DNA of 64,000 nt from contig JACKKE010000003.1 in assembly GCA_020637595.1 (NCBI GenBank), positions 1-64,000 of the forward strand, read 5' to 3'. A program made the translations under genes and the position numbers. This document shows positions 8,365 to 16,792 of the stretch, in pieces; position 1 is the stretch's first letter, and the number at the start of each line of letters is the position of its first letter. A model generated the notes under the pieces. It made no database searches and was not told the DNA's origin. It saw nothing but the letters and a program-made list of their open reading frames with translations. This stretch comes from Rhodobacter sp. (GTDB lineage: Bacteria > Pseudomonadota > Alphaproteobacteria > Rhodobacterales > Rhodobacteraceae).

Positions 8365-9459
8365 ATGGCCGTCCCCGTCCGCCGCCAGCTGCAGATCTGG
8401 GGGGCGTTCGCCGCCTTCCTGGTCGTGCTGCTGTGGCAGCTCGGGGACGTGTTGCTGCCCTTCGTGCTGGGCGCCGCGGTGGCCTATTTCCTCGACCCGC
8501 TGGCCGACTGGCTCGAGCGGCTCGGTCTCAGCCGGGTCTGGGCGACGGTGACGATCTCGCTGGTGGCGGTGCTGGTCTTTGCACTGGGGGCCCTGCTGGT
8601 GGTGCCGCTGCTGATCGAACAGGCCCGGGCGCTGGTCCAGGTGGCGCCACGCGCCTTTACCGAACTCACCGGCTTTCTGACCGAGAAATTTCCCGATCTG
8701 GTCGACGCCAATTCCACCGTGCGCCAATCGCTGAACCAGCTGGGGGCGGTGATCCAGGCGCGCGGGGCCGAACTGGTGAACGCCGTGCTGGGCTCGGCGG
8801 CGTCGGTGATCAACATCGTGCTGCTGATCGTCGTGGTGCCGGTGGTGGCGTTTTACCTGCTGCTCGACTGGGATCCGATGATCGCCCGCGTCGATGCCCT
8901 GCTGCCGCGCGAACACGCGCCGATGATCCGCACCCTCGCCCGCGAGATCGACCGCACGGTGGCCTCGTTCATCCGCGGCATGGGCACCGTCTGCCTGATC
9001 ATGGGCGTGTTTTATGCCGTGGCGCTGATGCTGGTGGGGTTGCAGTTCGGCCTGGTGGTCGGCGCCATCGCCGGGCTCGTCACCTTTATTCCCTATGTCG
9101 GTGCGATCCTGGGCGGCGTGCTGGCAATCGGACTGGGGCTGTTCCAGTTCTGGGGCGACTGGGTGTCGCTGGGCATGGTGGCAGCGGTCTTTGTCGCCGG
9201 GCAGTCGCTGGAAGGCAACGTGATCACCCCGCGGCTGGTCGGGCGCTCGGTGGGGTTGCACCCGGTTTGGCTGATCCTGGCGCTGGCGGTGTTCGGCGCG
9301 CTCTTTGGCTTTGTCGGCATGCTGGTGGCCGTGCCGCTGGCTGCCGCCATCGGCGTGCTGATGCGGCACGCGACGACCGCCTATCAGCAAAGCGCACTCT
9401 ATACCGGGCGCAACGGCTCCGATTCGGAAAGCGGGAATGACCGAGCCGACCAGAGCTGA
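8365..9459 (+). CDS. AI-2E family transporter (PerM-like permease)
   Basis: A 364-residue inner-membrane protein with about eight hydrophobic segments: a pair at the N-terminus, a long soluble stretch (about residues 80-140), then the conserved C-terminal bundle with FIPYVGAILGG and GNVITPRLVGRSVGLHPVW, the signature region of the family. Some members export signalling molecules and others are Na+/H+ antiporters, so the substrate is open. The 3' end overlaps hdaA by 23 bases. Order perM-hdaA-ppk-ppx suggests a conserved operon rather than a quorum-sensing role. Confidence 0.9.
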   Translation: MAVPVRRQLQIWGAFAAFLVVLLWQLGDVLLPFVLGAAVAYFLDPLADWLERLGLSRVWATVTISLVAVLVFALGALLVVPLLIEQARALVQVAPRAFTELTGFLTEKFPDLVDANSTVRQSLNQLGAVIQARGAELVNAVLGSAASVINIVLLIVVVPVVAFYLLLDWDPMIARVDALLPREHAPMIRTLAREIDRTVASFIRGMGTVCLIMGVFYAVALMLVGLQFGLVVGAIAGLVTFIPYVGAILGGVLAIGLGLFQFWGDWVSLGMVAAVFVAGQSLEGNVITPRLVGRSVGLHPVWLILALAVFGALFGFVGMLVAVPLAAAIGVLMRHATTAYQQSALYTGRNGSDSESGNDRADQS

Positions 9460-10177
9460 ACAGCAGACCTTCGACCTGGCCGGCGAACCGGCGATGGGGC
9501 GCGGGGATTTCCTGTCGACGCCGTCGAATGCGCTGGCGCTGGCCGCAGTCGAGAACCCCGACGGTCTGCCCGCAGGTCTTCTGGTGCTGACCGGCCCCGA
9601 GGGGTCGGGCAAGACCCACCTCGGTCAGGTCTGGGCCGCGCGCACCGGCGCCCGCCAGCTCGAGTCCCATGCCCTGCCCGCCGCGCTGCCGGCGCTGCTG
9701 GCCCCCGATGCGCCGCACGCGCTGCTGATCGACGACGCCGAGCGCATCGCCGAGACCCCGGCCGAGGAGGCGCTGTTTCACCTGGTCAACCATCTGCGCG
9801 GCAAGGGCCAGATCCTGCTGACCGCGCGCCGGCCGGTGCGCGACTGGGGGCTGGTGCTGCCCGATCTGGTGTCGCGGCTGACCGCGGCGGCGCATGTCGC
9901 ACTGGCCGAACCCGACGAGGCCCTGCTGGCGGCGGTGCTGGTCAAACTGTTCAACGACCGCCAGTTGCGGGTGCAGCCGGCACTGATCGACTTTCTGCTG
10001 GGCCGCATGGAACGGTCGCTGGCCGAGGCCGGCGTGCTGGTCGCGGATCTCGACGCGCGCGCGCTGCGACTGGGTCGACCGGTGACCCGCGCCCTGGCGC
10101 AGGAGATGCTGGCCGAACGCGAGGCCGCCGGCCTGCCCCTCGACAATCCCCCGTCCGGCGGCGCATCATCAAACTGA
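9437..10177 (+). CDS. hdaA: DnaA-related regulator HdaA
   Basis: A 246-residue AAA+ protein related to DnaA but lacking its DNA-binding domain. Homologues stimulate ATP hydrolysis by DnaA together with the DNA clamp and so limit re-initiation of replication. Visible motifs are FDLAGEPAMGRGDF near the N-terminus, the Walker-A-like GPEGSGKTHL and the Walker-B-like LLIDDAER. The start is ATG 9437 inside the end of the permease gene. Clamp-binding motif residues in the N-terminus (QQTFDL) are suggestive. Confidence 0.85.
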   Translation: MTEPTRAEQQTFDLAGEPAMGRGDFLSTPSNALALAAVENPDGLPAGLLVLTGPEGSGKTHLGQVWAARTGARQLESHALPAALPALLAPDAPHALLIDDAERIAETPAEEALFHLVNHLRGKGQILLTARRPVRDWGLVLPDLVSRLTAAAHVALAEPDEALLAAVLVKLFNDRQLRVQPALIDFLLGRMERSLAEAGVLVADLDARALRLGRPVTRALAQEMLAEREAAGLPLDNPPSGGASSN

Positions 10178-10202
10178 CATATTTCTCGCGCAGAACTCCA
10201 CC

Positions 10203-12392
10203 ATGACCGCCTCCGATTTCCTCCACGGCCGCTACCCCGCCCCGATCGACCCGCCCGAAGGGTTCGATCCCGCTTCGCCCGACCGGTTCTTCAACCGCGA
10301 ACTCTCGTGGATCGCCTTCAACTGGCGGGTGCTGGACGAGGCCTCGAACCCGCGGGTGCCGCTGCTCGAACGGGTGCGGTTTTTGTCGATCTCGGCCACC
10401 AACCTCGATGAATTCTATACCGTCCGCGTCGCCGGCCTGCGCGAGCTGAACCGCTCGGGCCGCACCACGCCGTCGATCGACGGCAAGACCCCGGCCGAAC
10501 AGCTGTCCTTGATCAACGCCGATGCCCGGCGGCTGATGGAAACCCAGCAGGTGACCTTTGGCGAATTGCGCAAGGCCCTGGAAGACGAACAGATCTATAT
10601 CCTCGACCGCCACGCCCTGACCGACGACGACCGAGCGGTGTTGAGCGACTATTTCTTTGCCAACGTCTTTCCGATGCTGTCGCCGCTGGCGATCGACCCG
10701 GCCCATCCGTTTCCGTTCATTCCCAACGCCGGCTTCAGCTTGGCCTTGCAGATCGAACGCAAGGCTGACGGCCTGCGCCGCAACGCGCTGTTGCCGGTGC
10801 CGCAGCAGATCGACCGGTTCATTCCGCTGCCCGCCGAGGGCGGCGCGCTCCGGTTCCTGCCGCTCGAGGAATTGCTGCTGGACCAGTTGCAGGCGCTGTT
10901 CCCGGGCTATGCCGCGCGGACCTCGTGCGCGTTCCGGGTGCTGCGCGATTCCGACCTCGAGGTCGAGGAGGAATCCGAAGACCTGGTGCGCGAGTTCGAG
11001 GTTGCGCTGAAACGGCGCCGCCGCGGCGAGGTGGTGCGGATGAAGATCACCGCCGACTCCCAGCCGGAACTGCGCGCGCTGATCATGGACGAGCTGGGCG
11101 TGGCCGCCGACGAGGTGGTCGAGGTCGAAGGGCTGCTGGGCATGGCTGACCTCAAGGAACTGGTGGTCGACAGCCGCCGCGACCTGCAATGGCCGCCCTT
11201 TACCCCGCGCGTGCCCGAGCGGGTGCAGGACCATGACGGCGATCTGTTCGCGGCGATCCGCCAGAAGGACATGCTGCTGCATCACCCCTACGAGACCTTC
11301 GACATGGTGGTGCGGTTCCTCGAACAGGCGGCGCGCGACCCGAACGTGCTGGCGATCAAGCAGACGCTCTATCGCACCAGCCGCGACAGCCCGATCGTCG
11401 ACGCGCTGTGCGAGGCGGCCGAGGCCGGCAAGTCGGTCACCGCCTTTGTCGAGCTCAAGGCGCGGTTCGACGAGGCCGCGAACATCCGTCAGTCGCGGCG
11501 GCTGGAACGGGCCGGCGCGCATGTCGTCTACGGGTTCATCCACTACAAGACCCACGCCAAGATCAGCACCGTCGTGCGGCGCGAAGGCGACCGGCTGGTG
11601 ACCTATACCCATTTCGGCACCGGCAACTATCACCCGATCACCGCGCGGATCTATACCGACCTCAGCCTGTTCACCTGCGATGCCGCCCTCGGGCGCGACG
11701 CGGCGCGGGTGTTCAACTATCTGTCGGGCTATGCCGAACCGGAAAAGCTGGAAAACCTGGCGATCTCGCCGCTGACGCTGAAGCCGAAACTGCTGGACCT
11801 GATCCAGCGCGAGGCCGAGCACGCCCAGGCGGGCCGTCCGGCGCAGATCTGGGCCAAGATGAACTCGCTTGTCGAGCCGGACGTGATCGACGCACTTTAT
11901 GCCGCCTCGCAGGCCGGGGTGCAGATCAGCCTGGTGATCCGCGGCATCTGCGGCCTCAGACCCGGGATCAAGGGTCTGAGCGAGAATATCCGTGTCAAGT
12001 CGGTGGTCGGCCGGTTCCTGGAGCATTCGCGCATTGTCTGTTTCGGCCGCGGCCACGGGCTGCCCTCGCCGGAAAGCCGGGTCTTCATGTCCTCGGCCGA
12101 CTGGATGGGCCGCAACCTGCTGCGCCGGGTCGAGACGCTGGTGGAAATCCGCAACCCCACGGTCAAGGCGCAGATCGTCCAGCAGGTGATGGCCGCGAAC
12201 CTTTACGACGAGGCGCAAAGCTGGGTCTTGGACGGCAACGGACGCTATGCCCGTGTCCTGCCCGAGCCCGGCACCGATGAAGACCGGCAGATGTTCAGCT
12301 GCCACCGCTTCTTCATGGAGAACCCCTCGCTGTCGGGGCGCGGATCGGCGGGGGCGCGGGATGTGCCAAAACTGGCACACGAACCCCTCTGA
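10203..12392 (+). CDS. ppk1: Polyphosphate kinase 1
   Basis: Reversibly builds inorganic polyphosphate from ATP. The 729-residue length and domain order fit PPK1: an N-terminal helical domain starting FFNRELSWIAFNWRVL, a head domain, and two catalytic C-terminal domains. The phosphorylated-His region is GFIHYKTHAKIS, the second conserved His is in FLEHSRIVCFGRG, and VRVAGLRE lies in the N-terminal part. ATG 10203 starts 25 bases after hdaA. Exopolyphosphatase follows about 100 bases later, giving synthesis and breakdown from one locus. Confidence 0.96.
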   Translation: MTASDFLHGRYPAPIDPPEGFDPASPDRFFNRELSWIAFNWRVLDEASNPRVPLLERVRFLSISATNLDEFYTVRVAGLRELNRSGRTTPSIDGKTPAEQLSLINADARRLMETQQVTFGELRKALEDEQIYILDRHALTDDDRAVLSDYFFANVFPMLSPLAIDPAHPFPFIPNAGFSLALQIERKADGLRRNALLPVPQQIDRFIPLPAEGGALRFLPLEELLLDQLQALFPGYAARTSCAFRVLRDSDLEVEEESEDLVREFEVALKRRRRGEVVRMKITADSQPELRALIMDELGVAADEVVEVEGLLGMADLKELVVDSRRDLQWPPFTPRVPERVQDHDGDLFAAIRQKDMLLHHPYETFDMVVRFLEQAARDPNVLAIKQTLYRTSRDSPIVDALCEAAEAGKSVTAFVELKARFDEAANIRQSRRLERAGAHVVYGFIHYKTHAKISTVVRREGDRLVTYTHFGTGNYHPITARIYTDLSLFTCDAALGRDAARVFNYLSGYAEPEKLENLAISPLTLKPKLLDLIQREAEHAQAGRPAQIWAKMNSLVEPDVIDALYAASQAGVQISLVIRGICGLRPGIKGLSENIRVKSVVGRFLEHSRIVCFGRGHGLPSPESRVFMSSADWMGRNLLRRVETLVEIRNPTVKAQIVQQVMAANLYDEAQSWVLDGNGRYARVLPEPGTDEDRQMFSCHRFFMENPSLSGRGSAGARDVPKLAHEPL

Positions 12393-12489
12393 TCCCCGGT
12401 CGCGGCGGGCCGGGCGGATGCCACGGTTGACGCCGCGACGCAGCGCCGCCTAGATGGACCCTGCCGAGTCACTGCAAGAAGGCCAAGGC

Positions 12490-14085
12490 ATGAACGCCGA
12501 AACCCCCGCCCTGACCACGCAAACCCCGATTCGCGGCTATTTCGGCCACCCCCTGTTCGGTGACGATTCGATCCGTGCGCTCAGCCGCGTCGGCGTGATC
12601 GACGTCGGCTCGAACTCGGTGCGAATGGTGGTGTTCGACGGCGCCGCGCGCTCACCGGCCTATTTCTTCAACGAAAAGATCATGTGCGGGCTGGGGCGTG
12701 ACCTGGCCCAGACCGGGCGGCTGCACCCCGATGGCCGTGCCCGCGCGCTGGCGGCAATCAAACGCTTTGCGCTTCTGGCGCAGGACATGGCGCTGACCAG
12801 CCTGACGATGGTCGCCACCGCCGCCGTGCGCGAGGCCGAGGACGGCGAGGCCTTCAAGGCCGAGGTCGACGCCTCGACCGGCCTGGAAATGCTGATCATC
12901 GAGGGCACCGAAGAGGCGCGGCTCTCGGCGCAGGGCGTGCTGCTGGGCTGGCCCGGCGCGCGCGGGCTGATCTGCGACATCGGTGGCTCGTCGATGGAAC
13001 TGGCCGAGATCGGCGACAACACGGTCGGCCGGCGCGTCAGCTCCACCCTGGGCCCGTTCCGCCTGCAACAGGTGCCGGGTGGCAAGAAGGGGCTGAAGAA
13101 ACACGTCTCGATCACCCTGAAGGCCCTGCGCGACGAGGTTGGCGGCGACCACAATGTCCTCTATCTGGTCGGCGGTTCGTGGCGGGCGCTGGCGCGCCTC
13201 GACATGGAGCGCCAGGGTTACCCGCTGACCGTGCTGCACGAATACCACCTGACGCCCAAGTCGATCCGCAAGACCATCGACTGGATCGCCGAACAAGACC
13301 TGAAGAAACTGCGCGACCGCACCGGGATTTCGCCCGAACGGATCATGCTGGTGCCGCTGGCCAGTGTCGTGCTGCGGCAGATGCTGTCGATCTTCCGACC
13401 CAAGGACATCTATGTCTCCAGCTACGGCATCCGCGAGGGCATCCTGTTCGAACAGATGCCGGACAAGCTGCGCAGCCGCGATCCGCTGATCGAGGCCTCG
13501 CGCCACCTCGAACAATCGCATGCCCGGATCCCCGGTTTCGGCCGCAAGCTGTTCGACTTCCTGCTGCCGCTCTATCGCACCGTCCCGCACGAGCGCATGC
13601 GCCTGATCCGCGCCGCCTGCCTGTTGCACGACGTCAACTGGCGCGCCCACCCCGATTACCGGTCAGAAAGCTGCTTTGACACGGCAACCCGCGCGAACCT
13701 CGGCGGGCTCGACCACCGCGGCCGGGTCTATCTGGGGCTGGCGCTGATGAACCGCTACAAGTCTGCGGGTGCCGACAGCCGGCTGACGCCGCTGCTGAAA
13801 CTCCTCTCGGACGAGGAAATCCGCCACGCGATCATGCTGGGCCGGGCGATGCGGTTCGGGGCGATGTTCACGATGGGCGGCCCGAATGATGCCGGCGAAC
13901 TGCGCTATTTCCCCAAGAAGAAGGTGCTGGAGCTGATCCTGAACCCCGACCGCAAGGATCTGTTCGGCGAGGTTGCGGCACAACGGTTCCAAGCCCTGGC
14001 CAAGACGATCGGCGTCTCGACCAAGCTGCGCATCGCGCGTCAGAGTTCCAAGGGCTCGGTGGTCGACGACGACCCGGATTCCTGA
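12490..14085 (+). CDS. ppx: Exopolyphosphatase (Ppx/GppA family)
   Basis: ASKHA-fold phosphatase that removes terminal phosphate from polyphosphate or from pppGpp. Motifs: VIDVGSNSVRMVVFDG (phosphate 1), TAAVREAEDGEAF, and CDIGGSSMELAEI (phosphate 2). A C-terminal HD-like helical region (LLHDVNWRAHPDYR) follows; total 531 residues. ATG 12490 is preferred because AAGGCCAAGG lies directly upstream; an upstream in-frame ATG at 12454 would add 12 unlike residues. The last 46 bases overlap the 3' end of the convergent gene at 14040. Confidence 0.93.
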   Translation: MNAETPALTTQTPIRGYFGHPLFGDDSIRALSRVGVIDVGSNSVRMVVFDGAARSPAYFFNEKIMCGLGRDLAQTGRLHPDGRARALAAIKRFALLAQDMALTSLTMVATAAVREAEDGEAFKAEVDASTGLEMLIIEGTEEARLSAQGVLLGWPGARGLICDIGGSSMELAEIGDNTVGRRVSSTLGPFRLQQVPGGKKGLKKHVSITLKALRDEVGGDHNVLYLVGGSWRALARLDMERQGYPLTVLHEYHLTPKSIRKTIDWIAEQDLKKLRDRTGISPERIMLVPLASVVLRQMLSIFRPKDIYVSSYGIREGILFEQMPDKLRSRDPLIEASRHLEQSHARIPGFGRKLFDFLLPLYRTVPHERMRLIRAACLLHDVNWRAHPDYRSESCFDTATRANLGGLDHRGRVYLGLALMNRYKSAGADSRLTPLLKLLSDEEIRHAIMLGRAMRFGAMFTMGGPNDAGELRYFPKKKVLELILNPDRKDLFGEVAAQRFQALAKTIGVSTKLRIARQSSKGSVVDDDPDS

Positions 14086-14366
14086 TCCTCCGGCTGGTCC
14101 TCGGCCGGCGCATCCTCGGGGCGCCGGCGGCGAATCAGGATATCGCCGTTCGGCAAGACCTCGGGTGCGTGCCAGCCCGACAGATCACCCAGCATCGCGC
14201 CCAGATCGCGAAACCAGGGATCGACCCGGTTCAGCAGCTCGCCCATGAAGCGGTCGAACCCGCCGCAGCCGTCCTGCCCCTCGGCGCAGTCTTCGGCCAG
14301 TGCCGGCCCCGCCAGCATGAACGCCAATCCCAGGCCCCAGATCGCTCGCATCGCTCCCCTCGTCAT
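14040..14366 (-). CDS. Small secreted protein
   Basis: A 108-residue protein with a signal peptide (MRAIWGLGLAFMLAGPALA then EDC). The mature part has two Cys in DCAEGQDGC, an amphipathic segment (FMGELLNRVDPWFRDLGAML) and a charged tail rich in Glu, Pro and Ser. ATG 14366 overlaps the stop of the J-domain gene as ATGA, so translation is probably coupled. The 3' end overlaps ppx on the other strand by 46 bases. I know of no function; similar short proteins occur in relatives at this locus. Confidence 0.75.
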   Translation of the reverse strand: MTRGAMRAIWGLGLAFMLAGPALAEDCAEGQDGCGGFDRFMGELLNRVDPWFRDLGAMLGDLSGWHAPEVLPNGDILIRRRRPEDAPAEDQPEDQESGSSSTTEPLEL

Positions 14367-15046
14367 GCCGCGCGCTGCTTTTGCACGTCTTCCCAGGCGT
14401 TGTTCAACGCCTTCAGCCGCTCTTCGGCCATCGCCACGGCCTCGTCCGGCACCCCCCGCGCGCGCAACGCATCCGGGTGGGATTCGCGCACCAATCGCCG
14501 CCAGGACGCACGCGCCTCGTCCAGGGGCGCATCATGCGCGACCTCCAGCAGGTCGAAGGGATCGGGCATTGCCCCCGGCACGAATTGCGTCAGCATCGCC
14601 CGGAAACAGCTGTCTTGCAGCCCGAAAATCCGCGCGACCTCGCGCAGGAACGCTTCTTCGGCCGGGTGAAAGGCGCCATCCGCCATCGCCACCCGGAACA
14701 ACCCCTCCAGCAGATCGCGCAACACCGGGTCGCGCGGCGGGAACAGCGCGGCGATCTTGCGCGCATAGGCATCAAATCCGGCGACGTCCTGCCGCGCCAG
14801 GTTGAACACCCGCGCGGCGTGTTTTTCGTCCTCGGGCGGGATGGTGAAGACCGCGCGGAACATCGTCACCTCGTCGCGGGTGACGGTGCCGTCGGCCTTG
14901 GCCAGCTTGGCCCCCAGCGCGATCACGCCGATGGTAAAGGCCACCGAGCGTTCGGGCGGCGTGCGCAGCCGGTCGAACACCGCGCTCAGGGGTTCCCCTG
15001 CGCGCAGCGCCTCAACGGCATCCCTGATCCGTGACCACAACGACAT
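14363..15046 (-). CDS. TerB/J-domain co-chaperone, DjlA-like
   Basis: A 227-residue protein with an N-terminal TerB-like helical domain (two acidic helical repeats, KADGTVTRDEV and MADGAFHPAEE, the pattern seen in DjlA) and a C-terminal J-domain with the invariant HPD (ESHPDALRARG) that stimulates Hsp70. Unlike E. coli DjlA there is no convincing N-terminal membrane segment. It is fourth in a minus-strand run and coupled to the next gene by ATGA. Confidence 0.88.
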   Translation of the reverse strand: MSLWSRIRDAVEALRAGEPLSAVFDRLRTPPERSVAFTIGVIALGAKLAKADGTVTRDEVTMFRAVFTIPPEDEKHAARVFNLARQDVAGFDAYARKIAALFPPRDPVLRDLLEGLFRVAMADGAFHPAEEAFLREVARIFGLQDSCFRAMLTQFVPGAMPDPFDLLEVAHDAPLDEARASWRRLVRESHPDALRARGVPDEAVAMAEERLKALNNAWEDVQKQRAA

Positions 15047-15087
15047 GCGCGCAGTCTACGCAAAGCCCGCGCGTTTGCCCATCGGCA

Positions 15088-15561
15088 TCACAAGATTTTC
15101 TGCATCAGCACAAGGTCATGGTAGCGCCCGAATTTCCAGCCGGCCTCGGGCACAAGGCCGACCTGCGCGTAACCAATCGCCGCGTGAAAGGCGACACCCG
15201 CCGGGTTCGAACCGCTGACCCCGCCGATCAGCATATGGTGGCCGGCGGCGCGCGCGTGATCTTCGAGCGCCGTCATCAGCGCCCGCCCGAGGCCCTGCCC
15301 GCGCGCGCCCGCGCCCAGCAGGATCGTGTGCTCCTGGCTGCGGGCATAGCCGGGGCCACCGCGAAACTGGGCGTAGGTGGCAAAGCCCTGCACCTCCGCG
15401 CCCGCATCCCAGACCAGCACGGCGGCCCGGGTGTCGATCATCGCCACCACCTCGGCCTCGGTCTTTTCCGCGCTGGTAAAGGTGATCGCGGTGTCGCGGA
15501 TGATCGGGTTCCAGATCGACAGGATCGCGATGGCATCCCCCGCCCGGGCCTGCCGGATCAT
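15088..15561 (-). CDS. GNAT family N-acetyltransferase, phosphinothricin-acetyltransferase-like
   Basis: A 157-residue acetyl-CoA-dependent N-acetyltransferase. The N-terminus MIRQARAGDAIAILSIWN, the acetyl-CoA loop GARGQGLGRALMTAL and the late block GVSGSNPAGVAFHAAIGY match the PAT/Bar/MnaT branch, whose members acetylate phosphinothricin or methionine derivatives. The natural substrate cannot be told. ATG 15561 overlaps the stop of the VOC gene as ATGA; three further codons upstream are possible. Confidence 0.88.
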   Translation of the reverse strand: MIRQARAGDAIAILSIWNPIIRDTAITFTSAEKTEAEVVAMIDTRAAVLVWDAGAEVQGFATYAQFRGGPGYARSQEHTILLGAGARGQGLGRALMTALEDHARAAGHHMLIGGVSGSNPAGVAFHAAIGYAQVGLVPEAGWKFGRYHDLVLMQKIL

Positions 15562-16181
15562 GCCAGCCACCGTTCGCCCGCCGGCGTCTGAAAGCCAAAG
15601 CGCAACGCCGGGGCGTCACCTGCGACCACCTGCACCCGGGGGTCCGTCAGCACCGGCGCGAGGGCCGCGCGCAGGGCCTCGGGCGCGGGGTGCGCGATCT
15701 CGACCGTCACCAGCCGCACGCCCTGATCCGTCAGACGCGCGGCCGGGTGTGCCGTGCTGTCCCAGGTGATCAGCGCCGGGAACACGCCGCCAAAGGGCAA
15801 GAGCCCTTCCGCCGGCACCGCCATCCGCCAGCGCAAATCGCCGCGCGCGAAATCCATCGGCACGTCGGTTCCCGGTGGCGCGACGGCCAGCGCCTGTTCC
15901 AGATCGTCGCACCGCCCGATCCAGGCGCGCGGCGCGGGCGGCCCGGCGAAACTGTCGAGCGCGAACCAGCGCGGGCGGCCCGGGTCGGGGGCCGCCGGGT
16001 TCACCGCGATCACCTCCAGATACTCGCCCGGCCCCAGCGACAGCAGCGCGTTATGGGTGCCCATCGCCGCATGCTCTCCCCCCGGCTGCAGGGACACGCC
16101 CAGCGCCGCCTCGACCGCCGCGACGCCCGCGGGCAGGTCTGTGGCCGCGATGGCCAGATGATCGAGAACCGCCATGATCAC
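15558..16181 (-). CDS. VOC family protein, glyoxalase-like domain
   Basis: A 207-residue protein of the vicinal-oxygen-chelate fold. It opens with AVLDHLAIAATDLPAGVAAVEAALGV, with the first metal His in LDHLAIA, followed by GGEHAAMGTHNALLSLG and YLEVIAV, which fit the Glyoxalase_3 group. Enzymes of this fold act on glyoxals, catechols or antibiotics, so no activity is assigned. It shares ATGA overlaps with both neighbours (MAPEG upstream, GNAT downstream). Confidence 0.8.
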   Translation of the reverse strand: MIMAVLDHLAIAATDLPAGVAAVEAALGVSLQPGGEHAAMGTHNALLSLGPGEYLEVIAVNPAAPDPGRPRWFALDSFAGPPAPRAWIGRCDDLEQALAVAPPGTDVPMDFARGDLRWRMAVPAEGLLPFGGVFPALITWDSTAHPAARLTDQGVRLVTVEIAHPAPEALRAALAPVLTDPRVQVVAGDAPALRFGFQTPAGERWLA

Positions 16182-16669
16182 ACTCCCATCAGCCGGACGA
16201 TCCCGGCCAGCGTGGCCACCACCGTCGGGTAAAAGCTGGCGGCAAAGCCGAATCCCCGCAACGGCGGCGAGCGATGATAGCCGGCCCAGAACAGCACGCG
16301 CATCACCGCGAAATTCACCCCGAGGATCGGCATCAGACCCCAGCCCAGCGTCCAGCCCGCAAAGGGCCAGAGGACCAGCGCCAGCACCATCTGTTCGGTG
16401 GTGTTGGTCAGCACCCGCTGGTCGATCTCGGCCCCGGAGCCCGGCGCGAAGGCCTGACCGTCGATGATCGTCGGATCAAAGAAGCGCCGCTGCGCCAGAC
16501 GGCCGATCAATGCGACCATCACCAGCCCGCCGGGCAGATAGGCCAGCACCACGGGCGTCACCGGCCCCAGAAACCCGGCGCCGCGCCCGAACCCCAGCCA
16601 GACCAGCGCCACCGACCACAGCATCGCCAGCGCCATCGACGCCGCGATGAGCCGTTGTTTTCCGTCCAT
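16178..16669 (-). CDS. MAPEG family membrane protein
   Basis: A 163-residue integral membrane protein with four hydrophobic helices (about residues 8-27, 42-60, 93-112 and 140-160). MAPEG-type motifs are the polar QRVLTNTTEQMVLAL and the VMRVLFWAGY segment. Eukaryotic members use glutathione in lipid-mediator and detoxification reactions; bacterial functions are mostly unknown. It is the first gene of the minus-strand operon down to 14040. Confidence 0.88.
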   Translation of the reverse strand: MDGKQRLIAASMALAMLWSVALVWLGFGRGAGFLGPVTPVVLAYLPGGLVMVALIGRLAQRRFFDPTIIDGQAFAPGSGAEIDQRVLTNTTEQMVLALVLWPFAGWTLGWGLMPILGVNFAVMRVLFWAGYHRSPPLRGFGFAASFYPTVVATLAGIVRLMGV

Positions 16670-16715
16670 GCCGCCCCCATTGCGCTACCGGAGAAATCTG
16701 GCACGCGGTTTCGGC

Positions 16716-16749
16716 AAAGAAAAGGGGCGGCCCCTCGCCGGACCGCCCC
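16716..16749 (-). terminator. Intrinsic terminator of mcm
   Basis: On the minus strand a GGGGCGG/CCGCCCC stem is followed by TTTTCTTT, 44 bases after the mcm stop. This is a good Rho-independent terminator. Confidence 0.75.
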
Positions 16750-16792
16750 CCGTCGACGCGCGCCCCTCCTCGAAGGCGCGGGCCGGATCGCG

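Noticed and set aside
8365..9459. Quorum-sensing (AI-2) export role for the permease
   Set aside because: The family name is historical; members differ in substrate and no AI-2 genes are nearby.
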